Assembly (NCBI RefSeq): GCF_026340655.1
Contig: NZ_JAPEOZ010000001.1
Location: 7,874,001-7,938,000, forward strand
Source of the DNA: Streptomyces sp. NBC_01275
Lineage (GTDB): Bacteria > Actinomycetota > Actinomycetes > Streptomycetales > Streptomycetaceae
Length of the DNA stretch: 64,000 nucleotides
Reading direction: 5' to 3'
Part shown: positions 19,774-27,785 of the stretch, one piece after another
Layout of the letters: each line of letters starts with the position of its first letter
Numbering within the stretch: position 1 is the first letter of the stretch
Notes under the pieces: generated by a model
Seen by the model: only the letters and a program-made list of their open reading frames with translations
The model's database searches: none
What the model was told of the DNA's origin: nothing
Made by a program: the position numbers and the translations under genes

Positions 19774-21341
19774 GCACTCTCCTGATCAAGCTGGTGGGCG
19801 TCAGGGCCTTGCGGGCGGCGCGGTGCTGGGAAAGTGGGCAGTGGCGCGTTCGTCTGTGACTCCTGCGAGGGACCGATGCCCCCGGTGCGGACCAGGAGGA
19901 AGTCGCTGCCGCCAAAGAGGACGTCATCCAGGACTGTGCCGTCGTCGACGGCCACCACGGCAGTTTCACCATCGACGAGTTGGCGCACCGGAATGAGCCG
20001 GAATAGCTGCTGGGTGCGAAGCGTGAGCAACTCGTCGGTGCCTGATTCCGGTCCTGTGCCCGGGCCTGGTTGGCGTGTGGCCGCCAGCAGGGTCGAGAGC
20101 CGCACGCCCTGGTCCGTGATGGCAGCCAGCAGCGCGTCCACCGCGTAGTGTTGCTCTTCGCTGAAAGCGGGACGGGCGTCGATCTCCGACCAGTCGTACT
20201 CGTTCTGAACCGGCACCAGCTCCCCGCCGGCCTCCTCGGCGACCCTGGTGAGCCCTTCCAGAAAGTCGGGCAGGTACATCACACGAGGACGCACGGGCCC
20301 CATGACGGCACGAGTGAACGCCTCCAAGGGGCCCAAGCACGCGTTAAGTGAGAGTTCCAGCACCGGCTGAAGGAGCTGCTCATGTAGATGTACGCGGGTG
20401 TGAATCGTCGGAGCCACGAACACCTGACGGTCCTGTTGGCGCCGGAACTCCGGACCGACCGTCATCAGCATGTCAATCAGTACCGCGTGACGTTGCCAGC
20501 ACTCGTGGATGAGCGCCTCCAGGTCTTGCAGCTGTCTGCGCTTGCGTTCATCGGCGGTGGCTTCCAGTAGTTGGTTGACCCGCTCCTTGTGCTTCGTCTC
20601 GGCCGCGGACCGGCTGCGCACGTGCTCCAAAGCCTCATCGACCGTGTCCCTGACTTCCGTGTCCCAGTCCACAGCCCGCACATTGCGCTTCATGGCTTCG
20701 ATGCGCCCATGGATGTCCTTGGCGTACCGGACGCTCTGGATCCGTGCGTTGTGCGCGGCCTGCCACGCCTCGCTGATCCGTGAACGCTTGAGCAGAGCTT
20801 CCAACTTGGCTTCGGCGGCGATCTGTTCCGAGGCAATATCGACGTCGATCGCATGCACCAGCACGGTGATCGCCGCGTCCGTGGCGATGAGAGCTGCCTG
20901 CCCCACGTGATCAGGGACTTCCTTGAGGATCTGGAAAGATGCCTCGCGCGTCTCGAACTTGCTGTCTGTCACGTACCCGACGTCGTGACGGAAAGCGCGG
21001 TCGCGTTCTTCGGTGTTGATCAGCCGCTCGGTCACCCAGCGGGCGACTGCCCGGTACTCCTCCCCAGTCCGGCCTGGCTGCTGCAGTGCGGCGAACTCGG
21101 CCACGTGTTCCACGACCGTCTCCTGCCGCACGGCTGTCCGCATGTCGGTGCGCAGCGTTACGAAGTCAATCGCGGCCAAGGCCAGTTCAGCCATGCGGTA
21201 CGGGTCCCACCCGCGCTCCTTCTTGGCCTTGCTGGCATCCAAGGCCAGCACCGGATAGACCACCGCTAGGGCTCGCATCCGCGACGTGATGCTTTCGTAG
21301 ATTGCGGACGGCTCTTCAAAGATCACCAGGTCTTCCCCCAA
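19770..21341 (-). CDS. jetA: Wadjet JetA / MukF-like kleisin subunit
   Basis: A 523-aa, mostly helical protein with an N-terminal helical domain (residues 1-150), long heptad-rich helices (about 200-300) and a C-terminal winged-helix-like part, as expected for the MksF/JetA kleisin. It is the first gene of the jet operon and overlaps jetB by 4 bases. The start is a TTG at 21341 with only a weak upstream GGGAA. Kleisin JetA closes the SMC ring formed by JetC. The call is by operon order and fold impression rather than a recognised motif. A 595-bp gap lies upstream and must hold the operon promoter. Confidence 0.75.
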   Translation of the reverse strand: MGEDLVIFEEPSAIYESITSRMRALAVVYPVLALDASKAKKERGWDPYRMAELALAAIDFVTLRTDMRTAVRQETVVEHVAEFAALQQPGRTGEEYRAVARWVTERLINTEERDRAFRHDVGYVTDSKFETREASFQILKEVPDHVGQAALIATDAAITVLVHAIDVDIASEQIAAEAKLEALLKRSRISEAWQAAHNARIQSVRYAKDIHGRIEAMKRNVRAVDWDTEVRDTVDEALEHVRSRSAAETKHKERVNQLLEATADERKRRQLQDLEALIHECWQRHAVLIDMLMTVGPEFRRQQDRQVFVAPTIHTRVHLHEQLLQPVLELSLNACLGPLEAFTRAVMGPVRPRVMYLPDFLEGLTRVAEEAGGELVPVQNEYDWSEIDARPAFSEEQHYAVDALLAAITDQGVRLSTLLAATRQPGPGTGPESGTDELLTLRTQQLFRLIPVRQLVDGETAVVAVDDGTVLDDVLFGGSDFLLVRTGGIGPSQESQTNAPLPTFPAPRRPQGPDAHQLDQESA

Positions 21342-21936
21342 TTCCCGGTCTCGCGTTGTGATTTCAAGCTAGGACACGGCACTGACAATCACTCAGAATC
21401 CGAACTGGTGCGCTATTTATGGATGCGGTGAGGGGCAGCCTGCGATGGCTGGCGTGCCGCTCTCAGGTGACCGTTCCCAGTTCGTGTGGCCGCCATGGCG
21501 GCGGATGGGCGCAGATTAGAGCGGCTGGCGCGAAAGTTATGGCTCAAAGACGTTTCCCTGATCTCCTGCTGAGGTGGAGGTCCTTGGCGTCCGATGGTGT
21601 TGTGACGGGGCCGTGCCTCATCCCGGGGCCGATCGCTCCGAAGGTTCGGTAGCGATTGGATGGTGAGGAAGTGGGCGCAGGGTCCTGTCCGGTGAGGCGT
21701 TTCTTGCGGATCGGCCGGGGCGGTCTATGCGTGGGAAGGCTGGGCATCCCGGCGAAAGGGGGCAGCATTCGAGTCAAGGGCCCATGACCAGGGCGAGGGC
21801 TGGTCATGAAGAGCGACCACCGGGCGTTAACGCCGCGAAATATTGAGGCGCATCGTTCGGCTTCTGGTGCAGACTGGCCGAGCTTATGAGCTGGGTGTAT
21901 CGCTCCCACGCTTTGAGATCGTTTGGAGGAAGGCGA
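21342..21936. promoter_or_regulatory. 595-bp divergent intergenic region with three palindromes
   Basis: No coding frame here is convincing. It contains a 14-bp palindrome GCCGCCATGGCGGC at 21489-21502, an inverted repeat CATGACCAG/CTGGTCATG with an 8-base loop at 21783-21808, and a 12-bp palindrome GGCGTTAACGCC at 21823-21834. The last two lie 100-155 bp before the Nudix start and could be operators; the first is nearer jetA. Their function is not shown by sequence alone. Confidence 0.5.
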
Positions 21937-22482
21937 TTGTCTGAGTCCGATCAGTCGGCGGCCCGGTGGAAGAGTGAACCGATGACGACGCGGCTCATCG
22001 CTGCTGTTCTCGTCACGGATCCTGACAACGGCAGACTCCTCATCCTGCGGCGGAGCAGCCACTTGGATTTCGCGCCTGGCGAATGGGACGTCCCCAGCGG
22101 GAAGGGCGAACCCCGGGAACCGATTACCGCGACTGCGGTACGAGAACTGAAGGAGGAGACGGGCGTCGTCGTCGCCGAGACGGACCTGCGCCTCGTCCAC
22201 GTCGTCCATGGCTGCTGGGGAGCGGAAGCCCCAGGGATGTTCATGGCCCTGGTCTTCCACACCGACCAGTGGAGTGGTACTCCCCGCAATACGGAGCCGC
22301 ACAAGCACGACACCATCGCCTGGGTGCCTCCGGACGACCTTCCGCAACCCTTTACACACACCACCCTGGTCGCGGTCAAGCGGTACTTGGACGGGGGCCC
22401 GATCCTCTCGTTGGACGGCTGGCAGAGGGCTGATGACGGTCAGTCCGGGCAGCTGCCGCGGGGCCGTCGTCCAAAGTTGTGA
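21937..22482 (+). CDS. Nudix hydrolase
   Basis: A 181-aa protein with a clear Nudix box: the G-x5-E-x7-REL-x-EETG pattern starts at GKGEPRE and ends RELKEETGVVV. Nudix enzymes hydrolyse nucleoside diphosphates linked to another group; the substrate cannot be read from sequence. I chose the TTG at 21937 because GGAGGAAGG lies 4-6 bases upstream; an ATG at 21982 is also in frame but lacks such a site. It sits between the Wadjet operon and a nuclease-like gene. Nudix domains occur in some defence systems that alter nucleotide pools, but it may equally be a housekeeping passenger. Confidence 0.85.
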   Translation: MSESDQSAARWKSEPMTTRLIAAVLVTDPDNGRLLILRRSSHLDFAPGEWDVPSGKGEPREPITATAVRELKEETGVVVAETDLRLVHVVHGCWGAEAPGMFMALVFHTDQWSGTPRNTEPHKHDTIAWVPPDDLPQPFTHTTLVAVKRYLDGGPILSLDGWQRADDGQSGQLPRGRRPKL

Positions 22483-22706
22483 AGCTCAGCAATGAGCCGC
22501 GCGGCTTCCTTCCCGGCCGCCTCCAGCCGGGGATCCCCTGGGTGCACGTGTGGCCCTGCGACCTCTGCGCAGAAGAACAGCGCCATCAGCCTGCCGGACC
22601 TGCTCTCCAGGTCCGGCCTGCGCTCGCTCCACACTCGTTCCGCCAAGGATGGTACGGCGACGGAATGGCCCCGTAGCGTTGCCGCGGCCAGCCCTCGTGG
22701 CGCCAA
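22440..22706 (-). CDS. Possible small hypothetical protein antisense to a gene gap
   Basis: An 88-codon frame from a TTG at 22706 to a TGA at 22440, converging on the Nudix gene and overlapping its last 43 bases. The stretch SLAERVWSERRPDLESRSGR and the following ALFFCAEVAG have protein-like composition and moderate third-position GC bias, better than the opposite strand. No strong ribosome site is visible and no family is recognised, so it may be spurious. Confidence 0.27.
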   Translation of the reverse strand: MAPRGLAAATLRGHSVAVPSLAERVWSERRPDLESRSGRLMALFFCAEVAGPHVHPGDPRLEAAGKEAARLIAELHNFGRRPRGSCPD

Positions 22707-22907
22707 GCCCCAGAGCTTCCTAATGCTGTCCCCTGGGGGGTGGGGGACGCATGGGGGAGCCGTAGGTTCCCGGTGACCGAGAGAGGCCACCGCTCTCCGG
22801 CTGGGCGGCACGCAGGGTCTCGTATTTTCTTCACTCCCCCGCAGCCTCTCGCGGAAACAATTCCGCACCTCATCGGCGTTGGTGATCTCCGAGTCGAGGA
22901 GGGGAAG

Positions 22908-23804
22908 GTGTCGGGCCTGAAGCTGTTCCGCACGGACACGACGAATAGCGGAATGACCGAGGTCACGCCGCGTCTTGCTGAGGCCGAGGCAGATGTGCAA
23001 GGTCTCGTCGAGGCACACATGGAGACGTTGCTGGGTGTCCGGTTCCTGGCGAGCGAATACCGCACGGGGCCGGTTCACGGGGGCCGCATCGATTCGCTCG
23101 GTCTGGACGAGAACGGATCGCCGGTCATCGTCGAGTACAAGCGCGGCGTCGATGCCGGCGTCATCAACCAGGGCCTGTTTTACCTGGCATGGCTGATGGA
23201 CCATCGCGCCGAATTCGAGCAGCTGGTCCGCGACCGGCTCGGGGTGACGGCCGCGTCCCAGGTCCTGTGGAGCGGACCGCGCCTGATCTGTATCGCCGGC
23301 GACTTCACGCGCTACGACGCGCATGCCGTTCGCGAGCACCGGCGGTCGATCGACCTGGTCCGCTACCGACTCTTCGGCAGCGACCTGCTCGGCCTTGAGA
23401 CCGTGGCGTCCGTGAGCGGCGGCATGCAGGTAGCACGCCGGCCGCGCCGCCAGGCGGTTGCCCGGGCGGCGGCCGACGTCCAGGGCGCGTCGATGGTGGA
23501 GCTGGCGAACGCTGTCGACGAGGTACTGCTCGGGCTCGGGGACGGTGTGAACCGCGTCGAGCGCAAGACCTACCGGGCCTATCAGCGGCTGCGGAACTTC
23601 GCCTGCCTCTGCCCGCCGCAGCGCAGCAAGCTGCTGGTCTACCTGAAGGTCGATCCGCAGGACGTCGACCTCGTTCCGGGTTTCACCCGTGACGTGTCCG
23701 GTCTCGGTCACCACGGGACGGGTGATCTGGAGGTGCAGCTGCGTACGCCGCGAGACGTGGAGCGGGCGCAGGATCTGTTCCGGGCCAGCTACGCGGCGGC
23801 GTGA
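22908..23804 (+). CDS. PD-(D/E)XK nuclease-like protein with C-terminal DUF5655 domain
   Basis: A 298-aa protein. Residues about 40-85 contain GGRIDSLGLDENGSPVIVEYK, the D...E-x-K pattern of a PD-(D/E)XK fold (similar to NucS/DUF91). The C-terminal 100 residues (YRAYQRLRNFACLCPP to DLEVQLRTPRDVERA) match DUF5655, a domain often attached to such nuclease-like proteins. The GTG at 22908 is preceded at 5 bases by GGAGGGG, so upstream in-frame codons were left out. Its biological role is unknown; location beside DISARM and Wadjet suggests DNA-directed defence, which is inference. Confidence 0.75.
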   Translation: MSGLKLFRTDTTNSGMTEVTPRLAEAEADVQGLVEAHMETLLGVRFLASEYRTGPVHGGRIDSLGLDENGSPVIVEYKRGVDAGVINQGLFYLAWLMDHRAEFEQLVRDRLGVTAASQVLWSGPRLICIAGDFTRYDAHAVREHRRSIDLVRYRLFGSDLLGLETVASVSGGMQVARRPRRQAVARAAADVQGASMVELANAVDEVLLGLGDGVNRVERKTYRAYQRLRNFACLCPPQRSKLLVYLKVDPQDVDLVPGFTRDVSGLGHHGTGDLEVQLRTPRDVERAQDLFRASYAAA

Positions 23805-23894
23805 TCGTCTGCCGGCCTATGGCTGCTCTGTGGCCGTGGGGTGGCCCTTTTCGACGTGCGAGTAGGGCGTGGCGGTGGACTACCAATGATGTAG

Positions 23895-23936
23895 GGGATC
23901 GCCGGTTGGGCTAACCGGCGATCCCGCGCTATGTTG
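23895..23936 (+). repeat. Conserved palindrome/CTATGTTG element, copy 1
   Basis: A perfect 13-bp stem (23895-23907 with 23913-23925) with loop GGGCT, followed by GCTATGTTG. The same layout recurs at 37.4 and 56.5 kb. It lies between two converging genes, 24 bases from the stop of the leftward DUF317 gene. TGGGCT at 23907-23912 and TATGTT at 23930-23935 are 17 bases apart, so it could be a rightward promoter with an operator on its -35 box, or a terminator. Confidence 0.75.
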
Positions 23937-23958
23937 TCCCGCTCTTGCGTGCTGACGA

Positions 23959-25329
23959 TCAGCGTGTACGGCTGGCAGCGGGGGTGGCCGCGACCGCAGG
24001 GGGGACCGGCGGGCTGGTGACGAGGCTCGTTCTGCGTTCGGGGGTTCCGGTCTGTGGGTGGCGAGTGCCGGTTTTGTGGGCGAGGGCCTCGGAGAGATCG
24101 GCCAGCAGCGAACTCGGGGTGTGTGGGGACGCGGTGACGGCCCAGGTGGGCCGGTCAGGGCCAGGACCGGCCCAGACGGTCCAGGTGGCCAGGTTGTGGC
24201 TCGGGTGCTGGGCGGTGAAGGCGTCGAACTGGACGCCCGCGTCCCCGGTGGGGGACTTCCAGCGGATCCATCGCCCGTCCACGGTGTGCTTCCATCCGGC
24301 GTCGGAGAGGGGCTGCATGGCCACGGTGACCATCTTCTCGTCCACCGGGGCGCTGATGGCCGCGTCCCAGCCGTCGCCTTCGGCGAGGTGATTCAGCAGC
24401 TCCTCCAACATCGGGGCGGGGGTGGCGCCGGTCGCGGTGAGGACCCACATGCGGTCGGATACGGGTGTCTCGTAGGCGGCCACGGTCCACGCTGTTTCGT
24501 GAGCGGGCGTTTCGTGGACGCGCTCGATGCGCAGGGTCTGGGACTCGTGGATGGCGTGGGTCGTCTCGTCCGACCAAGTCCGCCACTTCTCCCATTCGCT
24601 GTGGGAGTCGATGAACGCGTCGAGGAGCGCGTCGTGGTCACCGGCATCGGCCAGGTAGGCCGGGACGGTCTCCGGCTCCGGACGGGCCGGTTCGGCCTTG
24701 ACTGCGGTGAGGGAGAGCGGGGCGCGGGCCTCGGCAGCGGCGCGTTCGGTGTCGGTCAGGGGTGCCGGGCCGGGGCGCATCTCGGCGCCGTGGACCTTCT
24801 CGAAGGCGAGCAGGGCCCCAGCGGGTGAGTCGAAGGTGTCGGTGACCTGGCGCAGGTGGTCCTCGCCGTGGAGGTAGACGGACTTGCCGTTGCGGTGGAG
24901 GTAGGTGCCGACCGCGACGGTGGTGTGGCCGTCGTGGGCGTGGGCGTGGATGAGGAGCTGGCCGTGGCGGATGTCGTCGTGGATCTTCTGCGCCTGATTG
25001 GAGACCTCGCGGATTTCGCTGCGGGTGCACCACGGCATCGGATAGTTCGCCCAGGTCCATTCCTCGTCCATGGCCTCCTGGAGCCGAGGGGTGACCTCCA
25101 CGGTGATGCCGTCGGCGGACAGGTGCTTGGCTGCGTCCTTGGCCCAGTAGGGCTCCTCGTGGTCGATGCGGACCAGGACCAGGAGGTTGTCGGCGACGAC
25201 GGTCCAGTCGGCTGCCTCCAGGCTCAGGTGGGCAACGTGGGCCCGGGTGCCGGTCAGGACGGCAGTCACGGCGCTTGGATGGGTGGGGTGGGTGTCGAGG
25301 CGAACGTGGGCGTCGATGGTGGGAGTCAC
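23959..25329 (-). CDS. DUF317-related protein, element-encoded
   Basis: A 456-aa protein with GTG start. The C-terminal third has the DUF317 pattern: TVWAGPGPDRPTWAVTASP followed by PSSLLADLSEALAH, and an earlier repeat of the same kind near residues 270-320 (WTVAAYETP to MLEELLNHLAEG). The first 180 residues hold a separate His-rich domain of unknown role. DUF317 proteins are abundant on streptomycete conjugative elements and have no settled function. It is the last gene of the leftward run that starts with the coupling protein and methyltransferase; copy 1 of the palindrome lies just beyond its stop. Confidence 0.75.
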   Translation of the reverse strand: MTPTIDAHVRLDTHPTHPSAVTAVLTGTRAHVAHLSLEAADWTVVADNLLVLVRIDHEEPYWAKDAAKHLSADGITVEVTPRLQEAMDEEWTWANYPMPWCTRSEIREVSNQAQKIHDDIRHGQLLIHAHAHDGHTTVAVGTYLHRNGKSVYLHGEDHLRQVTDTFDSPAGALLAFEKVHGAEMRPGPAPLTDTERAAAEARAPLSLTAVKAEPARPEPETVPAYLADAGDHDALLDAFIDSHSEWEKWRTWSDETTHAIHESQTLRIERVHETPAHETAWTVAAYETPVSDRMWVLTATGATPAPMLEELLNHLAEGDGWDAAISAPVDEKMVTVAMQPLSDAGWKHTVDGRWIRWKSPTGDAGVQFDAFTAQHPSHNLATWTVWAGPGPDRPTWAVTASPHTPSSLLADLSEALAHKTGTRHPQTGTPERRTSLVTSPPVPPAVAATPAASRTR

Positions 25330-25395
25330 GTTGGGGTGTCGTCTCTTCTGCCGGTGGCCGGGCCTTCGGGTCCGGCCACCGGCGTGTGCGGGGTG

Positions 25396-26514
25396 CTATC
25401 GGGTTGCTCGCGCGGCGCGGCCGGTGTACGCGGCCGTCGTTGTTGGCGGGCCGGCACGGGTGGTGGGCGCCGGTCGCGGTTGCGGCGTCGGGACCGTTCC
25501 GGTGGCGTGCTGCCAGCGAGTGCGGACGCCGCCGATGTCGGCGAGGGAGCGGCGGGCGCCGACGACGAGCTGGAACGGGGTGTTCGCCGTGTCGCCGGCG
25601 TACGCCTCGATGCGCCGGCCGGTGCGATCGGCGGTGGCCAGGATGGAGCGCTGCAGTGCGCGCTCGCTCCAGTGCTCCACGGAACCGGCCGGTTCGGTCA
25701 GCAGGTGGAGCACGTCGCCCGGTTCGCTTCCGTCGTCGAGCAGGCCGCGCTGTTGGGCCTCCCACAGGACGGTGACGGGGTCGACGGGCTCGCGGCGGCG
25801 CGCCAGGGCGGTCAGGCACTGCCACAGGCCGGCGTGCAAGGGCAGGGTGAGGTCGTCGGGTAGTAGCCACCGGACGGACTCGATGTCGGCAGGGTTGGCG
25901 GTGGCGGTCGCGAGCAGCATCTGCTCCTCCTCGACCGCCTCCGTGTAGTCGGGCGCGACGGGCGGCGATGGTGCCGCGGTTCGGGGCAGTACGCCTGCGC
26001 GGGGCGGGAAGCGGGCTGCGATGTCGTCCACGACCGCGGCGAGCGCGTCGGCCTCGGCGAGCACCGCCTGGACGGGGTGCGGGAGGGAGACATCGTGGGC
26101 GGTCTGGACGAGGCGTTCGGCGGCCGTCTGCAGACGGCGGCGGGCATGTTCGGCCTCGACCATCCGCGCGTAGGCAGGCGCGTGGCGGGACCAGGGACAG
26201 ACCTGAACGAGGGTGTGCAGGTACGAGGCGGTCAGCCCGCGAGCCTGCTCGCGTCCCGTGGCGAGCACGCGGTCGAGCCACTTGGTGTTCTTTGCGTGCT
26301 CGGCAGGGTCGGGCAGTGGCAGGGTGCTGATCGCGGCGTACAGGGCAGCGTGTGCGGCGGTGGAGAACGAGTCGGCGGCGATGCCGCTCACGTCGTCCAG
26401 GCGGTGCGGGTCGAGGAGGAGAGCTCCGAGGAGGGCCTGCTCGACGTGGAACACGGGCTGGGCCGGTGCGATGGCGTCGAGGTCGTCTTCGTCGAGTTCG
26501 GGGGCGTGGGGCAT
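25396..26514 (-). CDS. Protein with two DnaB N-terminal-like domains, no helicase domain
   Basis: A 372-aa protein. VEQALLGALLLDPHRLDDV at about residues 24-42 with the following helices (AHAALYAAISTL) is a DnaB N-terminal domain; EEQMLLATATANPADIESV near 197, followed by PLHAGLWQCLTALARR, is a second, diverged copy. The RecA-like ATPase half of DnaB is absent and the tail is Pro/Thr/Arg-rich. Such a protein could bind primase or the host DnaB and so help or hinder replication of the transferred element; that role is inferred. The ATG overlaps the stop of the methyltransferase (TGATG), so they are co-translated. Confidence 0.8.
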   Translation of the reverse strand: MPHAPELDEDDLDAIAPAQPVFHVEQALLGALLLDPHRLDDVSGIAADSFSTAAHAALYAAISTLPLPDPAEHAKNTKWLDRVLATGREQARGLTASYLHTLVQVCPWSRHAPAYARMVEAEHARRRLQTAAERLVQTAHDVSLPHPVQAVLAEADALAAVVDDIAARFPPRAGVLPRTAAPSPPVAPDYTEAVEEEQMLLATATANPADIESVRWLLPDDLTLPLHAGLWQCLTALARRREPVDPVTVLWEAQQRGLLDDGSEPGDVLHLLTEPAGSVEHWSERALQRSILATADRTGRRIEAYAGDTANTPFQLVVGARRSLADIGGVRTRWQHATGTVPTPQPRPAPTTRAGPPTTTAAYTGRAARATR

Positions 26515-27785
26515 CAGGCGGCGAGGGTGAAGTCGTCGGGCTCGAGGGTGACGCCGAGGTGCGGGGCGAGGAGGTGGCCGGCGAGCAGCGGGGGAACGGC
26601 GTTGCCGATCTGGGAGAACTGTTGGCCCTTGTTGCCGGCCCAGGGGTAGTCGGCGGGGAAGGTCTGCAGGAGGCCGGCCTCGCGGGCGGTGATCCGGATC
26701 GGCTCAGGAACGGCTGGCGCATCGGCTTCTTCGGCCGGCGGTGAGGCGGGTTCGGCGACCCAGGTGCACTCGTTCGCGCGGTGCCCGAAGAACAGCGTGC
26801 CGGCCGGCTCCTGGATGGACCGGACGGTGGCGTTGGCCTGGTTGTTGCTGCGCAGGGACCAGGACCAGCGGTGGGCCTCGGCGGTGAACGTGGGCGCGGG
26901 AGAGTCGGCGGCACGGTTCTCGCGTGTGCCGTGCCGGGCCGCCCATCCCGTGCCTTCACGACGGGACTGCAGGACGACCCCGTCCGGCCGGGGCATCCAG
27001 GTGCCGCGCTCCCGGGCGTCGGACAGCGTCTTGCGGGAGCCCGATGGGAACGGTTCGGGCCCGCCGCCGGGCCCACCGCCTGCGCAGACGGTAGGGACGG
27101 GCCGGTCGGTCGCGCCCCATCCCAGGGCTTCGGCCATGCTGACCCAGCGGGCGCGGCCGGGACCGAAAAGCGATTCGGGCTCCGCGAGTTGGGAATGCGT
27201 GGGCGTTGGCGGCTGCGCCGTACGGACGCGGGAGGCCAGGAGTATCGCCCGCTTCCTGGTCTGCGGGACGCCGAAGTCGGCCGCGTTGAGGATCCCGTAC
27301 CAGACGGAGAACCCCCACCCGCGCAGGACGGCCGCGTACTGCTTCCACAAGGGCAGGACGTGCGGCACTTCCTCCATGGCGACCCAGTCGGGCTCGCCGA
27401 CCGTGTTCAGGGCGTATAGATAGCGTATCGGCTCGGCTGCGAGCAGGGAGCGCTCGTCACGGCATGCGGCGAGGAGGCGTTCGCGGGAGTCCCGTCCGGC
27501 GGCCAGGTCCTCGACCGCCGCGTGCACCAGCGGCTGGTCGAGCAGGCCGAGGCGTTTGCCGGCCATGCTCCACGCCTGGCACGGAGGGGAAGCGATCATT
27601 CCGCGGGTGCGGCCGATGAAGGGCCAGGTCGGATACCTTGCCACGTCGGTGCGGATGGTCAACTGCCCAGCCGCGGCCCGGGTCTTGCACGCCCACTCGT
27701 CCCATTCCAGCCCGATGTCGCGCACGCCGAAGACGTGCAGCGCCCTGCTCCAGCCGCCCGGCCCCGCGAAGAGGTCGAGTATCAC
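26514..27785 (-). CDS. DNA (cytosine-5) methyltransferase
   Basis: A 423-aa enzyme with motif I VILDLFAGPGGWS at its start, motif IV SPPCQAWSMAG with the catalytic cysteine near residue 75, a motif-VI-like MEEVPHVLP, motif VIII QTRKRAIL and motif X QIGNAVPPLLAGHLL. I chose the GTG at 27785, which overlaps the stop of the coupling-protein gene (GTGA), over longer forms lying inside that gene. No cognate restriction enzyme is adjacent. The likely job is to protect transferred DNA from recipient restriction, or epigenetic marking. Its coupling to a transfer gene and a DnaB-like protein supports a role at transfer. Confidence 0.88.
   Translation of the reverse strand: MILDLFAGPGGWSRALHVFGVRDIGLEWDEWACKTRAAAGQLTIRTDVARYPTWPFIGRTRGMIASPPCQAWSMAGKRLGLLDQPLVHAAVEDLAAGRDSRERLLAACRDERSLLAAEPIRYLYALNTVGEPDWVAMEEVPHVLPLWKQYAAVLRGWGFSVWYGILNAADFGVPQTRKRAILLASRVRTAQPPTPTHSQLAEPESLFGPGRARWVSMAEALGWGATDRPVPTVCAGGGPGGGPEPFPSGSRKTLSDARERGTWMPRPDGVVLQSRREGTGWAARHGTRENRAADSPAPTFTAEAHRWSWSLRSNNQANATVRSIQEPAGTLFFGHRANECTWVAEPASPPAEEADAPAVPEPIRITAREAGLLQTFPADYPWAGNKGQQFSQIGNAVPPLLAGHLLAPHLGVTLEPDDFTLAA

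Noticed and set aside
24638..27076. Open frame of 812 codons on the minus strand
   Set aside because: Arg/Pro-rich shadow of the DUF317, DnaB-like and methyltransferase genes in another frame.
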